From: Marinobacterium halophilum
GTDB lineage: Bacteria > Pseudomonadota > Gammaproteobacteria > Pseudomonadales > Balneatricaceae
NCBI RefSeq assembly: GCF_003014615.1
Contig: NZ_PYGI01000020.1
Coordinates: 29,368-93,367 of the forward strand
DNA: 64,000 nt
Direction of reading: 5' to 3'
Shown here: positions 18,247 through 26,106 of the stretch, piece by piece
How positions within the stretch are numbered: position 1 is the first letter of the stretch
Layout: every line of letters begins with the position of its first letter
Notes under the pieces: model-generated
Database searches by the model: none
What the model was told of the DNA's origin: nothing
The model's input: only the letters and a program-made list of their open reading frames with translations
Made by a program: the position numbers and the translations under genes

Positions 18247-19809
18247 TCAGACCTCCTCCAGCACGCGGTTCGGGGTGGAAACGAAATCCTCGCCAAAGTG
18301 CTTTATCGCACTTTGTACCGGGAAGGGCGTCATGCCGCCCATGGCGCAGAGCGAGCCATCCACCAGGGTTTCGCAAAGATCGGCCAGCAGTTCCAGATTG
18401 GCCTCTCTGTTCTCGCCCGCACGAATACGGTCGATCACCTCAACCCCGCGCGTGGAACCTATTCGGCATGGCGTACACTTGCCGCAGGATTCGGCGACAC
18501 AGAACTCCATGGAGAAACGGGCCTGTTCACTCATGTCGACGCTGTCATCGAACATCACTACGCCGCCATGGCCCAGTACGGCACCTTCGCCAGCAAAGGC
18601 TTCATAATCCAGTGCGGTATCCCACTGGCTTTCCGGCAGATAAGCGCCCAGTGGGCCGCCCACCTGCACCGCGCGCAGCGGACGGCCATTGCGTGTGCCA
18701 CCACCGAAATCGAACATCAGTTCACGCAGGCTGGGGCCAAAGGCTAGCTCCACCAGACCTCCCCGTTTCACATTACCCGAGAGCTGGAACGGCAGTGTGC
18801 CCCGTGAACGGCCCATGCCGCAGTCGGCATAGGCCTGAGCCCCCTGATCCAGAATAAAGGGCACTGCCGCCAGCGACAGCACGTTGTTGACCACCGTCGG
18901 CTTGCCGAACAGGCCCACAATCGCAGGCAGCGGCGGCTTGGCGCGGACCAGGCCACGTTTGCCTTCAAGGCTTTCCAGCAGCGATGTTTCCTCACCGCAA
19001 ATGTATGCACCCGCGCCCATACGAACTTCCAGATCAAAACGGCACCCGCTACCCTGAATGTTGTCACCCAGCAGGTTATTGGCATAAGCAGTGGCAATGG
19101 CGCTGTTCAGCGTCTCAAACGCCAAGGGGTATTCAGAGCGCAGATAAATGTAGCCCTGGGTCGCGCCCACGGCGAGACCGGAGATGGTCATGCCTTCGAT
19201 CAGCATGAAGGGATCACACTCCATCACCAGACGGTCAGCAAAGGTGCCGGAGTCACCCTCGTCGGCGTTACACACGATATATTTTTGTTCGGCGCAAGCA
19301 TCGAGTACCGTCTGCCACTTGATACCGGTCGGAAAGGCTGCCCCGCCCCGCCCGCGCAGGCCCGACGCCTTGACCGCATCGACAATCGCCTGGGCATCTA
19401 GAGCCAAGGCATTGGACAAGCCCTGATAACCTGAATGTGCCCGATAATCAGCCAGCGACAATGGATCAATCACACCGGCCCGGGCAAAGGTCAGCCGTTG
19501 CTGCCGTTTCAGATAGGGAATTTCTTCGACCGCCCCCAGCGCCAGCGGATGATCCTGACCACCACGCCAGAACTCGACATCGAACAGGGCATCAAGATCC
19601 TTCTCTTTCACCGGACCGAAACCCATGCGCCCCTGAGGAGTATCCACCTCCACCAGCGGCTCTAACCAATACAGGCCACGACTTCCGTTACGCACGATTT
19701 CAAGCCCAACGCCACGTTCAACGGCCAGTGCGGTCATTTTCCGTGCCAGCCGATCAGCACCCAGTGCTTTTGCCGTGGTATCGGAAGGAATGTAAATTCG
19801 CGTGTTCAT
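18247..19809 (-). CDS. fdsB: Formate dehydrogenase beta subunit (NADH site)
   Basis: A 520-residue NuoF-like flavoprotein that hands electrons from FdsA to NAD+. After an N-terminal thioredoxin-like extension it has the NADH/FMN region (GRGGAAFPTGIKW, then GAGAYICGEETSL) and a C-terminal 4Fe-4S motif (ESCGKCTPCRIG plus a later Cys). The start is ATG 19809, which overlaps the fdsG stop as TGATG and follows GGAGGTGAAG. It sits between fdsG and fdsA in the usual fds order. Confidence 0.95.
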   Translation of the reverse strand: MNTRIYIPSDTTAKALGADRLARKMTALAVERGVGLEIVRNGSRGLYWLEPLVEVDTPQGRMGFGPVKEKDLDALFDVEFWRGGQDHPLALGAVEEIPYLKRQQRLTFARAGVIDPLSLADYRAHSGYQGLSNALALDAQAIVDAVKASGLRGRGGAAFPTGIKWQTVLDACAEQKYIVCNADEGDSGTFADRLVMECDPFMLIEGMTISGLAVGATQGYIYLRSEYPLAFETLNSAIATAYANNLLGDNIQGSGCRFDLEVRMGAGAYICGEETSLLESLEGKRGLVRAKPPLPAIVGLFGKPTVVNNVLSLAAVPFILDQGAQAYADCGMGRSRGTLPFQLSGNVKRGGLVELAFGPSLRELMFDFGGGTRNGRPLRAVQVGGPLGAYLPESQWDTALDYEAFAGEGAVLGHGGVVMFDDSVDMSEQARFSMEFCVAESCGKCTPCRIGSTRGVEVIDRIRAGENREANLELLADLCETLVDGSLCAMGGMTPFPVQSAIKHFGEDFVSTPNRVLEEV

Positions 19810-20306
19810 CACTTCACCTCCAGTCGTTCGGTTTTGAGGTCATCCATCAGCACATCGAACGCATCGGGCGTTACGAAGGCGTGGATATCATCACCGACAC
19901 GCACAGAGGGGCCGCAGGCACAGTTGCCAAGGCAATATACGGGTTCCAGCGTTACTGTTCGATCTTCACTGGTGCCATGGTAATCAATGCCAAGTGTCTG
20001 TTTGGCATGAGCTTCCAGCGCACGTGCACCTTGTGCCTGACAGGCCTCGGCACGGCACATTTCTACCACATGACGGCCCGGTTGCTGGTTACGAAAATGA
20101 TGGTAGAAGCTGATCACGCCGTGTACTTCGGCACGCGTGGTTTTGAGTGCCGGCGCAATCAGCGCCACCGCTTCGGCAGGAATATGGCCGAAGCGGTCCT
20201 GCAACGCATGCAGAATCGGCAGCAGTGCACCCGGCCGGGATTTCAGCTCCTCAATGATCGCGCCAGCGACCTCCGGGTGCCAAGGTGTGATGTCCGTATT
20301 GCTCAT
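19809..20306 (-). CDS. fdsG: Formate dehydrogenase gamma subunit
   Basis: A 165-residue NuoE-like protein carrying one [2Fe-2S] cluster with C84, C89, C125 and C129. It works with FdsB in electron transfer to NAD+. It is the first gene of the leftward operon fdsG-fdsB-fdsA-fdhD-fdsD. An AGGAGG ribosome site lies just before the ATG, and a perfect operator-like inverted repeat lies 22 bases upstream of the start codon. Confidence 0.95.
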   Translation of the reverse strand: MSNTDITPWHPEVAGAIIEELKSRPGALLPILHALQDRFGHIPAEAVALIAPALKTTRAEVHGVISFYHHFRNQQPGRHVVEMCRAEACQAQGARALEAHAKQTLGIDYHGTSEDRTVTLEPVYCLGNCACGPSVRVGDDIHAFVTPDAFDVLMDDLKTERLEVK

Positions 20307-20327
20307 GGTCTGACCTCCTGTCGCCAG

Positions 20328-20349
20328 GATATGAACTGGAGTTCATATC
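20328..20349. promoter_or_regulatory. Perfect palindrome between fdsG and regulator gene
   Basis: GATATGAACT and AGTTCATATC are exact reverse complements separated by GG. The 22-base element is in the 114-base divergent spacer, 22 bases upstream of the fdsG start codon and 72 bases upstream of the regulator start. Its symmetry and place suggest the binding site of the divergent ModE-like regulator; this is inference. Confidence 0.6.
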
Positions 20350-20420
20350 TGAATGGAGTATTGATCTTATTATCCGAGCCAAACTACCATCAGCCATCAA
20401 ACTACAAAATATGAAATAAA

Positions 20421-21497
20421 GTGCCTATTAACAAAATCAATATCGTACCCACCTGGTCCTTCCGTGACGAAAGCGGCCGAGAACTGGATCCGCAGCTGTT
20501 CTCACTGTTGAGATACATCGAGACGGACGGAAAGCTGACATCGGCAGCCCAGTCGGTCGGCATCTCCTATCGCCATGCCTGGAATCAACTCAACAAATGG
20601 GCCGATTTTTTCGGCACACCGCTGGTTGAACTACAAAAAGGCCGGGGCGCACGGCTGACACCGTTGGGCGCCAAACTGGTGTGGGCAGAAAAACGCGTGA
20701 TTGCCCGCCTGGAACCACAACTCGACAACATCACGTCCGATCTCAATCTGGAGCTGTCGCGCCTGCTGGAGGGCACACGCCCTTGCCTGCGACTGCAGGC
20801 AAGCCATGGATATGCAGTCGAGTTGCTGCCCCGTTTCGTCCAGTCGTTCGAACTGGATCTGCAGTATCGCAACGCCCGCGAGGCACTGGCATCACTGGGG
20901 CGCGAGCAGTGCGACCTGGCGGGGTTCCACCTGCCGGTGAGCGTATTGAGCGAGGAAATGAAATCCCTGCCCATCCGCCTGCTGAAGCCACGTGCCCATC
21001 GCATCATCCGCTTCATCACCCGACAGCAGGGACTGATGGTAGCGGCAGGTAACCCACTCGCCATTCAGGGGCTGGACGATCTGCACCGCGAGGATCTGGT
21101 ATTTATCAACCGGGAGAATGATTCAGGCACCCGATTGTTGCTGGACGAGCTGTTACGCCGTGGAGGGCACGGCAGCAGCAGCTCGCTGTCAGCCGCCGGT
21201 ATTGAATACACCCATTCGGCCATCGCAGCCCATGTAGCGGCCGGGATGGCCGATATGGGTTTTGGTGTGCAGGCCGCAGCCGGCCAGTTCGGGCTTGATT
21301 TCATCCCCTTGGCACAAGAGCAATACCTGCTGGCGTGCCACCAGCGCACATTGGAGCATCCGGCCTGCCAGATATTGCTGGCCTTGCTGCGCAGCGAACC
21401 GTTTCGAGCCGCCGTTGCTGAACTGCCGGGGTATGATGCCCACAACAGTGGCGAGGTGCTGACACCGGATGTACTCTTTGCACAAATGCAGAGCTGA
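20421..21497 (+). CDS. ModE-like HTH regulator with binding-protein-like domain
   Basis: A 358-residue DNA-binding protein. Residues 20-110 match the winged helix of ModE/LysR type (LFSLLRYIETDGKLTSAAQ, SYRHAWNQLNKW, then GRGARLTPLGAKL). The rest resembles a periplasmic-binding-protein-like sensor (RENDSGTRLLLDELL, THSAIAAHVAAGMADMGFG), the kind found in molybdate or formate dehydrogenase regulators. The start is GTG 20421, with no strong ribosome site and no better candidate. It is divergent from the fds operon and followed by molybdenum cofactor genes, so it probably controls formate dehydrogenase in response to molybdate, formate or a related ligand. The ligand is not known. Confidence 0.85.
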   Translation: MPINKINIVPTWSFRDESGRELDPQLFSLLRYIETDGKLTSAAQSVGISYRHAWNQLNKWADFFGTPLVELQKGRGARLTPLGAKLVWAEKRVIARLEPQLDNITSDLNLELSRLLEGTRPCLRLQASHGYAVELLPRFVQSFELDLQYRNAREALASLGREQCDLAGFHLPVSVLSEEMKSLPIRLLKPRAHRIIRFITRQQGLMVAAGNPLAIQGLDDLHREDLVFINRENDSGTRLLLDELLRRGGHGSSSSLSAAGIEYTHSAIAAHVAAGMADMGFGVQAAAGQFGLDFIPLAQEQYLLACHQRTLEHPACQILLALLRSEPFRAAVAELPGYDAHNSGEVLTPDVLFAQMQS

Positions 21498-21543
21498 AGC
21501 TGCACAGGGTCTGGCAACCGGCGGCGATACCGCCAGAGCACAC

Positions 21544-22149
21544 TCATACACCTCGGGTTTCCGCCTGTGCAATATCTTCACGGCTGTTCAGGTTGGCAAA
21601 GGCGGAAGCCTGATCACTGAAATCGGCAACGGCCACATCCAGCTGTGACATCCAACCCTTCATGCTCCGAACATCGTCCGCAAGGGCCTGGGCCAATCCG
21701 GGCTGAAGATCTCTGTGCACCAGGCAGCTGAGCCACTGCATGCGCCCGCCATCATGGGCCACTGCAATACCATCCCTGCTCTGTTCGACTGCCCGCCATA
21801 AGCGCGCAACCAGATCTTCCGGAATCCAGGGAGTGTCGCAAGCACTGAACACAACCCACTCCGTTTTGGCGCTGGCCAGTCCCGTCAAAATACCGGCCAG
21901 AGGCCCTGCGTAACCATCGACAAGGTCGGAGACGACCTGAAACCCAAACTGGGAATACTGCTCCGCTGAACGGTTGGCGTTGAGTATCAATGTGCCAACC
22001 TGAGGGCCCAGACGGTTTCTGACACGCACCGCCAGTGGCTGACCTGCCAGCAATATCAGACCCTTGTCATGCCCGTCCATTCTCTGGCCTCGACCGCCAG
22101 CCAGAATTACACCCGTCAACTTTTTCGGATCAAGGTTACGCTGCGACAC
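21544..22149 (-). CDS. mobA: Molybdenum cofactor guanylyltransferase
   Basis: A 201-residue nucleotidyltransferase that links GMP to molybdopterin to make the MGD cofactor needed by FdsA. It has the N-terminal GTP loop VILAGGRGQRMDGHDKG, then DLVDGYAGPLAGILTGL and the metal-site region SACDTPW. The start is GTG 22149 after AGGAGGG. It is convergent with the ModE-like regulator gene and divergent from moaA. Confidence 0.93.
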   Translation of the reverse strand: MSQRNLDPKKLTGVILAGGRGQRMDGHDKGLILLAGQPLAVRVRNRLGPQVGTLILNANRSAEQYSQFGFQVVSDLVDGYAGPLAGILTGLASAKTEWVVFSACDTPWIPEDLVARLWRAVEQSRDGIAVAHDGGRMQWLSCLVHRDLQPGLAQALADDVRSMKGWMSQLDVAVADFSDQASAFANLNSREDIAQAETRGV

Positions 22150-22454
22150 ACCACCCTCCTGAGATCCATGTTACCGCTCTGCCAAGCGGGAAATATTCAT
22201 GTTTTGGCAGTTCCGGTTGCGCCTTTAGGCTAATTGCCCAGTGCTTTAAGGCGTGTAAAGTGCCGGCTGTTTCACCAAGTTTCGTCCCGAATTTCCAATC
22301 AGATTGCGCTGGACTTCAAGCACGAACCTCGGCACAGTGCGCTAGTGTCTCATCAGCCTGAGGCGTTTAAAACCCTGCTCACCCTGTGAATCAGCCACAG
22401 ATTTTCCGGTCGATTGGTGACCATACAAAACAAATATAAATCGGGGAGATTCCC
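22150..22454. other. 305-base spacer between mobA and moaA
   Basis: No convincing gene. It must hold the divergent mobA and moaA promoters and an unusually long moaA leader. A CGCCTT/AAGGCG pair (22220-22225 and 22248-22253) could form a stem in the transcript. I looked for the Moco RNA motif known before moaA in some Gammaproteobacteria and cannot recognise it by eye. Confidence 0.4.
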
Positions 22455-23441
22455 ATGCCCTCCCAGCTTATCGACCGTTTTGGTCGACGTGTAAATTACT
22501 TGCGTCTGTCCGTCACTGACCGCTGCGACTTCCGCTGCGTGTATTGTATGACGGAAAAAATGCAGTTCCTGCCGCACAGCGAAGTGCTGTCGCTTGAGGA
22601 ACTGTATGAGGTAGCCGCCGCCTTCAGCCAGCTGGGCACCAACAGGATTCGCCTGACCGGGGGGGAACCGCTGGTACGGCGCAATATTATGAGCCTGATC
22701 GAACGGTTAGGCCGTCTGCCGGCAGAATTGAGCCTGACAACTAACGGCTCCCAATTGCAGAAAATGGCCCAGGATCTTGCGGTTTCTGGCGTTGACCGTC
22801 TGAATATTAGCCTGGATTCCTTGCAGCATGAACGTTTCAAGGATCTAACCCGAACAGGTCGTTTACATCAGGTACTGGATGGCATTGAAGCGGCCCGCTC
22901 TGCCGGTTTCAAACGCATAAAGCTGAATACGGTGGTGCTCAAAGGACGCAACGATGATGAAGTGCTCGACCTGATCGAATTTGCCCGCCGCTCTGAGCTG
23001 GATATCAGTTTTATTGAAGAGATGCCGCTGGGTCAGATTACCGAGCATGGCCGTGCTGAAAGCTACTGCTCCAGTGATGAGCTGCGTGAGCTGATTGGCA
23101 CACACTTTGATCTCCACCCCTCGACCGAGCGTACGGGCGGACCTTCACGCTATTACCGCCTACCCGGCAGCGATATTCGGATCGGGTTTATTTCGCCCCA
23201 CAGCCATAATTTTTGCGGAGACTGTAACCGGGTGCGAGTCACCGTGGAAGGCCAGCTGCTCCTGTGCCTGGGCAATGAACACTCCGTTGACCTGCGTGAC
23301 GTACTGCGCAACCATCCAGGCGACCGGGCGCGCTTGCAACAGACAATCATCGACTCCATGGCGATCAAGCCGGAAAAGCATGAATTCAGTTTTGAAGATG
23401 AACCACAAATTCTTCGTTTCATGAATATGACGGGCGGTTAA
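22455..23441 (+). CDS. moaA: GTP 3',8-cyclase (molybdopterin synthesis)
   Basis: Radical SAM enzyme of 328 residues, first step of molybdenum cofactor synthesis. The SAM cluster motif is C24, C28, C31 ([10 protein letters not shown]). The second, substrate-binding cluster is near the C-terminus ([11 protein letters not shown], then LLLCLG). It lacks the usual C-terminal double glycine in canonical spacing but ends in MTGG, which fits the family. A GGGGAG ribosome site precedes ATG 22455. moaB and moeA follow in the same direction. Confidence 0.96.
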   Translation: MPSQLIDRFGRRVNYLRLSVTDRCDFRCVYCMTEKMQFLPHSEVLSLEELYEVAAAFSQLGTNRIRLTGGEPLVRRNIMSLIERLGRLPAELSLTTNGSQLQKMAQDLAVSGVDRLNISLDSLQHERFKDLTRTGRLHQVLDGIEAARSAGFKRIKLNTVVLKGRNDDEVLDLIEFARRSELDISFIEEMPLGQITEHGRAESYCSSDELRELIGTHFDLHPSTERTGGPSRYYRLPGSDIRIGFISPHSHNFCGDCNRVRVTVEGQLLLCLGNEHSVDLRDVLRNHPGDRARLQQTIIDSMAIKPEKHEFSFEDEPQILRFMNMTGG

Positions 23442-23467
23442 TTCAGAAACCTCTGTAGGGACTCAAT

Positions 23468-24013
23468 ATGTCACACACAACCGAAAAAGCCTTTACTCCT
23501 CTCAATATTGCCGTTCTTACCGTATCGGACACGCGTACACCAGAAACAGACACCTCTGGCGATACACTTGTCGAGCGCCTTGAAAAGGCCGGCCATACGC
23601 TGATCGAAAGGGATATTGTCAAAGACAATATCTACCTGCTGCGCGCTCGAGTATCTTTGTGGATTGCCGATGTTGATATTCAAGTCGTACTGTTGACCGG
23701 CGGCACCGGTTTTTCTCACCGAGACTCCACTCCTGAAGCTATTTCACCGCTGCTGGACAAGCATATCGAAGGCTTCGGCGAGCTGTTCCGTCAGCTGTCG
23801 CATGAAGAGATCGGCACTTCAACCATTCAATCCCGTGCCCTTGGTGGTCTGGCCAATGGAACCCTGATTTTCTGTCTGCCCGGCTCAACGGGTGCCTGTA
23901 AAACCGGATGGGATCGCATTATTTGCGAGCAACTGGATGCCCGACATCGCCCATGCAACTTTGTCGGCACCTTGCAACAGGCGCTGGAAACCCGTCGAAC
24001 CGAGCAGGGATAA
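23468..24013 (+). CDS. moaB: Molybdopterin adenylyltransferase-type protein
   Basis: A 181-residue MoaB/MogA-fold protein with TVSDTRTPETDTSGD near the N-terminus and the molybdopterin-binding LTGGTGFSHRDSTPEA. It probably adenylates molybdopterin before molybdenum insertion by MoeA. It lies 26 bases after moaA and five bases before moeA, so the three form one operon. Confidence 0.93.
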   Translation: MSHTTEKAFTPLNIAVLTVSDTRTPETDTSGDTLVERLEKAGHTLIERDIVKDNIYLLRARVSLWIADVDIQVVLLTGGTGFSHRDSTPEAISPLLDKHIEGFGELFRQLSHEEIGTSTIQSRALGGLANGTLIFCLPGSTGACKTGWDRIICEQLDARHRPCNFVGTLQQALETRRTEQG

Positions 24014-24018
24014 TAATC

Positions 24019-25254
24019 GTGACCAATCCATACCAAGACCCCTGCTCACAACCGGGCCTCATTCCGTTGGAACAGGCCCGACAGCACCTGCTGGACCAGG
24101 CCCATTGCCGTGTCGAGCCTGAACGTTGCGCACTGCTTGATGCCAACAGCAGGGTGCTTGCAGCTGATCATGTCGCTCGTATCGACGTGCCACCCTCCGA
24201 TAACAGCGCCATGGATGGCTATGCCGTCCGCTATGCCGACACGGCAGCAGACGTACCCACTGAAATGGAAGTCAGTCAGCGCATTCCCGCGGGCACCGCG
24301 CCCGCCGCCCTGAAGGCCAACACGGCAGCACGCATCTTTACCGGTGCCCCGATTCCGCCCGGTGCCGATGCCGTGGTCATGCAGGAGCAGGTGTCTGTTG
24401 CAGGCAGCCGGGTTGTATTGCCTGCCAGTATAAAACCGGGGCAGAACATTCGTCCGCGTGGCCAGGACATTGCTAACGGGGAAACGTTGCTGGCCGCCGG
24501 TGCGCGGCTTGATCCCCTCAGCATCGGCGTCCTTGCATCGGTCGGTGCTGAGTCGGTCAGTGTGTATCGCCCCCTGCGAGTAGGCGTGATGTCGACCGGT
24601 GACGAGCTGGCAGAGCCCGGCACCCCGCTGCAACCGGGTCAAATCTATAACTCGAACCGTTATCTGTTGCTGACGCTAATACGTCAACTGGGAATGGAGC
24701 CGGTAGACCTTGGCACGACTCCTGACGAACCGGACGCCACCCGGGCAGCCTTACAGCACGCCGCAGAAACAGCCGACGTCATCCTGACTACTGGCGGCGT
24801 TTCTGTCGGTGAAGAAGACCATGTCAAGGATGCCATTGAGGCACTAGGACATCTGGATATGTGGCGACTGAACCTGAAACCGGGCAAACCCTTTGCTGCC
24901 GGTCACGTTCAGTCCATTCCATTCTACGGACTGCCCGGCAATCCAGGCGCGGTGATCGTTACCTTTGCCCTGCTGGTACGCCCCTGCCTACTGAAAGCCC
25001 AGGGTGCTACCGACTTCGGTGTTAAAACACGTAAGGTACGCGCTGGCTTCAACCGTTCACGCACCAATACACGTGAGGAATACCTGCGTGTATCTCCGGG
25101 AACAAATGACGATGTGCTGCTGAGCGAGAACCAGAGCTCAGGTGTACTGTCCGTATTCATGCGCACCGAAGGCCTGCTGCGGGTACCGGCCAATACCGCT
25201 ATTCGGCAAGGCGACCTACTGGAGTTTATCGACTTCAAGGACGTGTTGTACTGA
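24019..25254 (+). CDS. moeA: Molybdopterin molybdenumtransferase
   Basis: A 411-residue enzyme that inserts molybdenum into adenylated molybdopterin. Recognisable parts are PPSDNSAMDGYAVR, RIFTGAPIPPGADAVVMQE, STGDEL, ILTTGGVSVGEEDHVK and FYGLPGNPGAV. The frame is open upstream to 23908 but that part overlaps moaB; GTG 24019 after CAGGGA gives the family length. A strong intrinsic terminator follows, closing the moaA-moaB-moeA operon. Confidence 0.94.
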   Translation: MTNPYQDPCSQPGLIPLEQARQHLLDQAHCRVEPERCALLDANSRVLAADHVARIDVPPSDNSAMDGYAVRYADTAADVPTEMEVSQRIPAGTAPAALKANTAARIFTGAPIPPGADAVVMQEQVSVAGSRVVLPASIKPGQNIRPRGQDIANGETLLAAGARLDPLSIGVLASVGAESVSVYRPLRVGVMSTGDELAEPGTPLQPGQIYNSNRYLLLTLIRQLGMEPVDLGTTPDEPDATRAALQHAAETADVILTTGGVSVGEEDHVKDAIEALGHLDMWRLNLKPGKPFAAGHVQSIPFYGLPGNPGAVIVTFALLVRPCLLKAQGATDFGVKTRKVRAGFNRSRTNTREEYLRVSPGTNDDVLLSENQSSGVLSVFMRTEGLLRVPANTAIRQGDLLEFIDFKDVLY

Positions 25255-25332
25255 GGGTGCCCGGCCAAGGCCACTGAATATTAGCTGCCAAGCTTAGAGA
25301 TACTGTTGCAAAGTGCGGGGGCAGGACCAATA

Positions 25333-25368
25333 GTAAAAGCAGCCATTTGGCTGCTTTTACATTTTTTC
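25333..25368 (+). terminator. Intrinsic terminator of moaAB-moeA operon
   Basis: GTAAAAGCAGCC and GGCTGCTTTTAC form a perfect 12-base stem with an ATTT loop, followed by ATTTTTTC. Confidence 0.92.
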
Positions 25369-25393
25369 ACGACTTGAATATAGTGGTTAACAA

Positions 25394-25684
25394 TCAAGTC
25401 GTTGCGCGGACAGCGGACTCACCAGACTCTTTTCGCATAAAGAGTTCTACAGCAATAAAAGCAAATGGAACGAGAGAAGCCAGGAAGACAAGAAGCCAAA
25501 CTGTCACGGGCCATTCTTTGGCATGTGACACTTGAAGCGATAGCATCAAATATACGATAAATAGAACACCATGCGCCATGCCGAGGTAGGAAACAAAATC
25601 ACGACTGATAAACCCCAAGGTAACACTTAGTATCAGTAGATAGGAAAGCCCTTCCAGCACACTGACCATTCTGAAATATTTCAA
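25394..25684 (-). CDS. DUF3817 small membrane protein
   Basis: A 96-residue protein with three hydrophobic segments, beginning FRMVSVLEGLSYL and containing YLGMAHGVLF, the hallmarks of the DUF3817 family. The function is unknown. The start is taken as TTG 25684 because GGGAG lies six bases before it and the family N-terminus is then complete; the next ATG (25669) would remove it. It has no operon partner and ends facing the moeA terminator. Confidence 0.75.
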   Translation of the reverse strand: MKYFRMVSVLEGLSYLLILSVTLGFISRDFVSYLGMAHGVLFIVYLMLSLQVSHAKEWPVTVWLLVFLASLVPFAFIAVELFMRKESGESAVRATT

Positions 25685-25788
25685 AATCCACTCCCGTTAA
25701 GTTAATAATTTTCCATAAAAATATATATTGTCTATTTATTTAACACTATAGGAAATATAGTTTATTAATTTTCAATATGCTTTAAAAG

Positions 25789-26106
25789 TCATTCACTGGC
25801 ACGATACTGCAATATAAGATTAATAATCTCATGATCACTTATTGTTGATTCCAGAGAGTAATCCAATGATGATTTCTGCGGCAAGTTAATATTAAACCTG
25901 GATCGTAAAACTTCCGTTACTTGTTCATCGACAAGGGGATCAAAATCCTGCCCTGCATAAATACAAATTCTCTGAAGGATAAAATCTTTATTAACCATTA
26001 AATGTTTTCTCGGTTTATATAATATTTCCAATACTCTACACAATAAACGTGGAGCTTGGCATAAAATTAGTGCGGCAATCCCAGGGAAAAGATTGCCGAA
26101 GATCAT
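25789..26106 (-). CDS. Hypothetical protein coupled to rmuC
   Basis: A 105-residue protein I do not recognise. It has a short hydrophobic N-terminus (LFPGIAALILCQAPRLLC) and a polar, acidic C-terminal part. Its ATG overlaps the rmuC stop codon (TGATG), which suggests translation after rmuC. The second half of the gene and the region behind it are distinctly AT-rich compared with rmuC, a sign of separate origin. It may be a real accessory of rmuC or a decaying insertion. Confidence 0.5.
   Translation of the reverse strand: MIFGNLFPGIAALILCQAPRLLCRVLEILYKPRKHLMVNKDFILQRICIYAGQDFDPLVDEQVTEVLRSRFNINLPQKSSLDYSLESTISDHEIINLILQYRASE

Noticed and set aside
22150..22454. Moco riboswitch before moaA
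   Set aside because: I could not match the known consensus by eye, so it is given only as an untested possibility.
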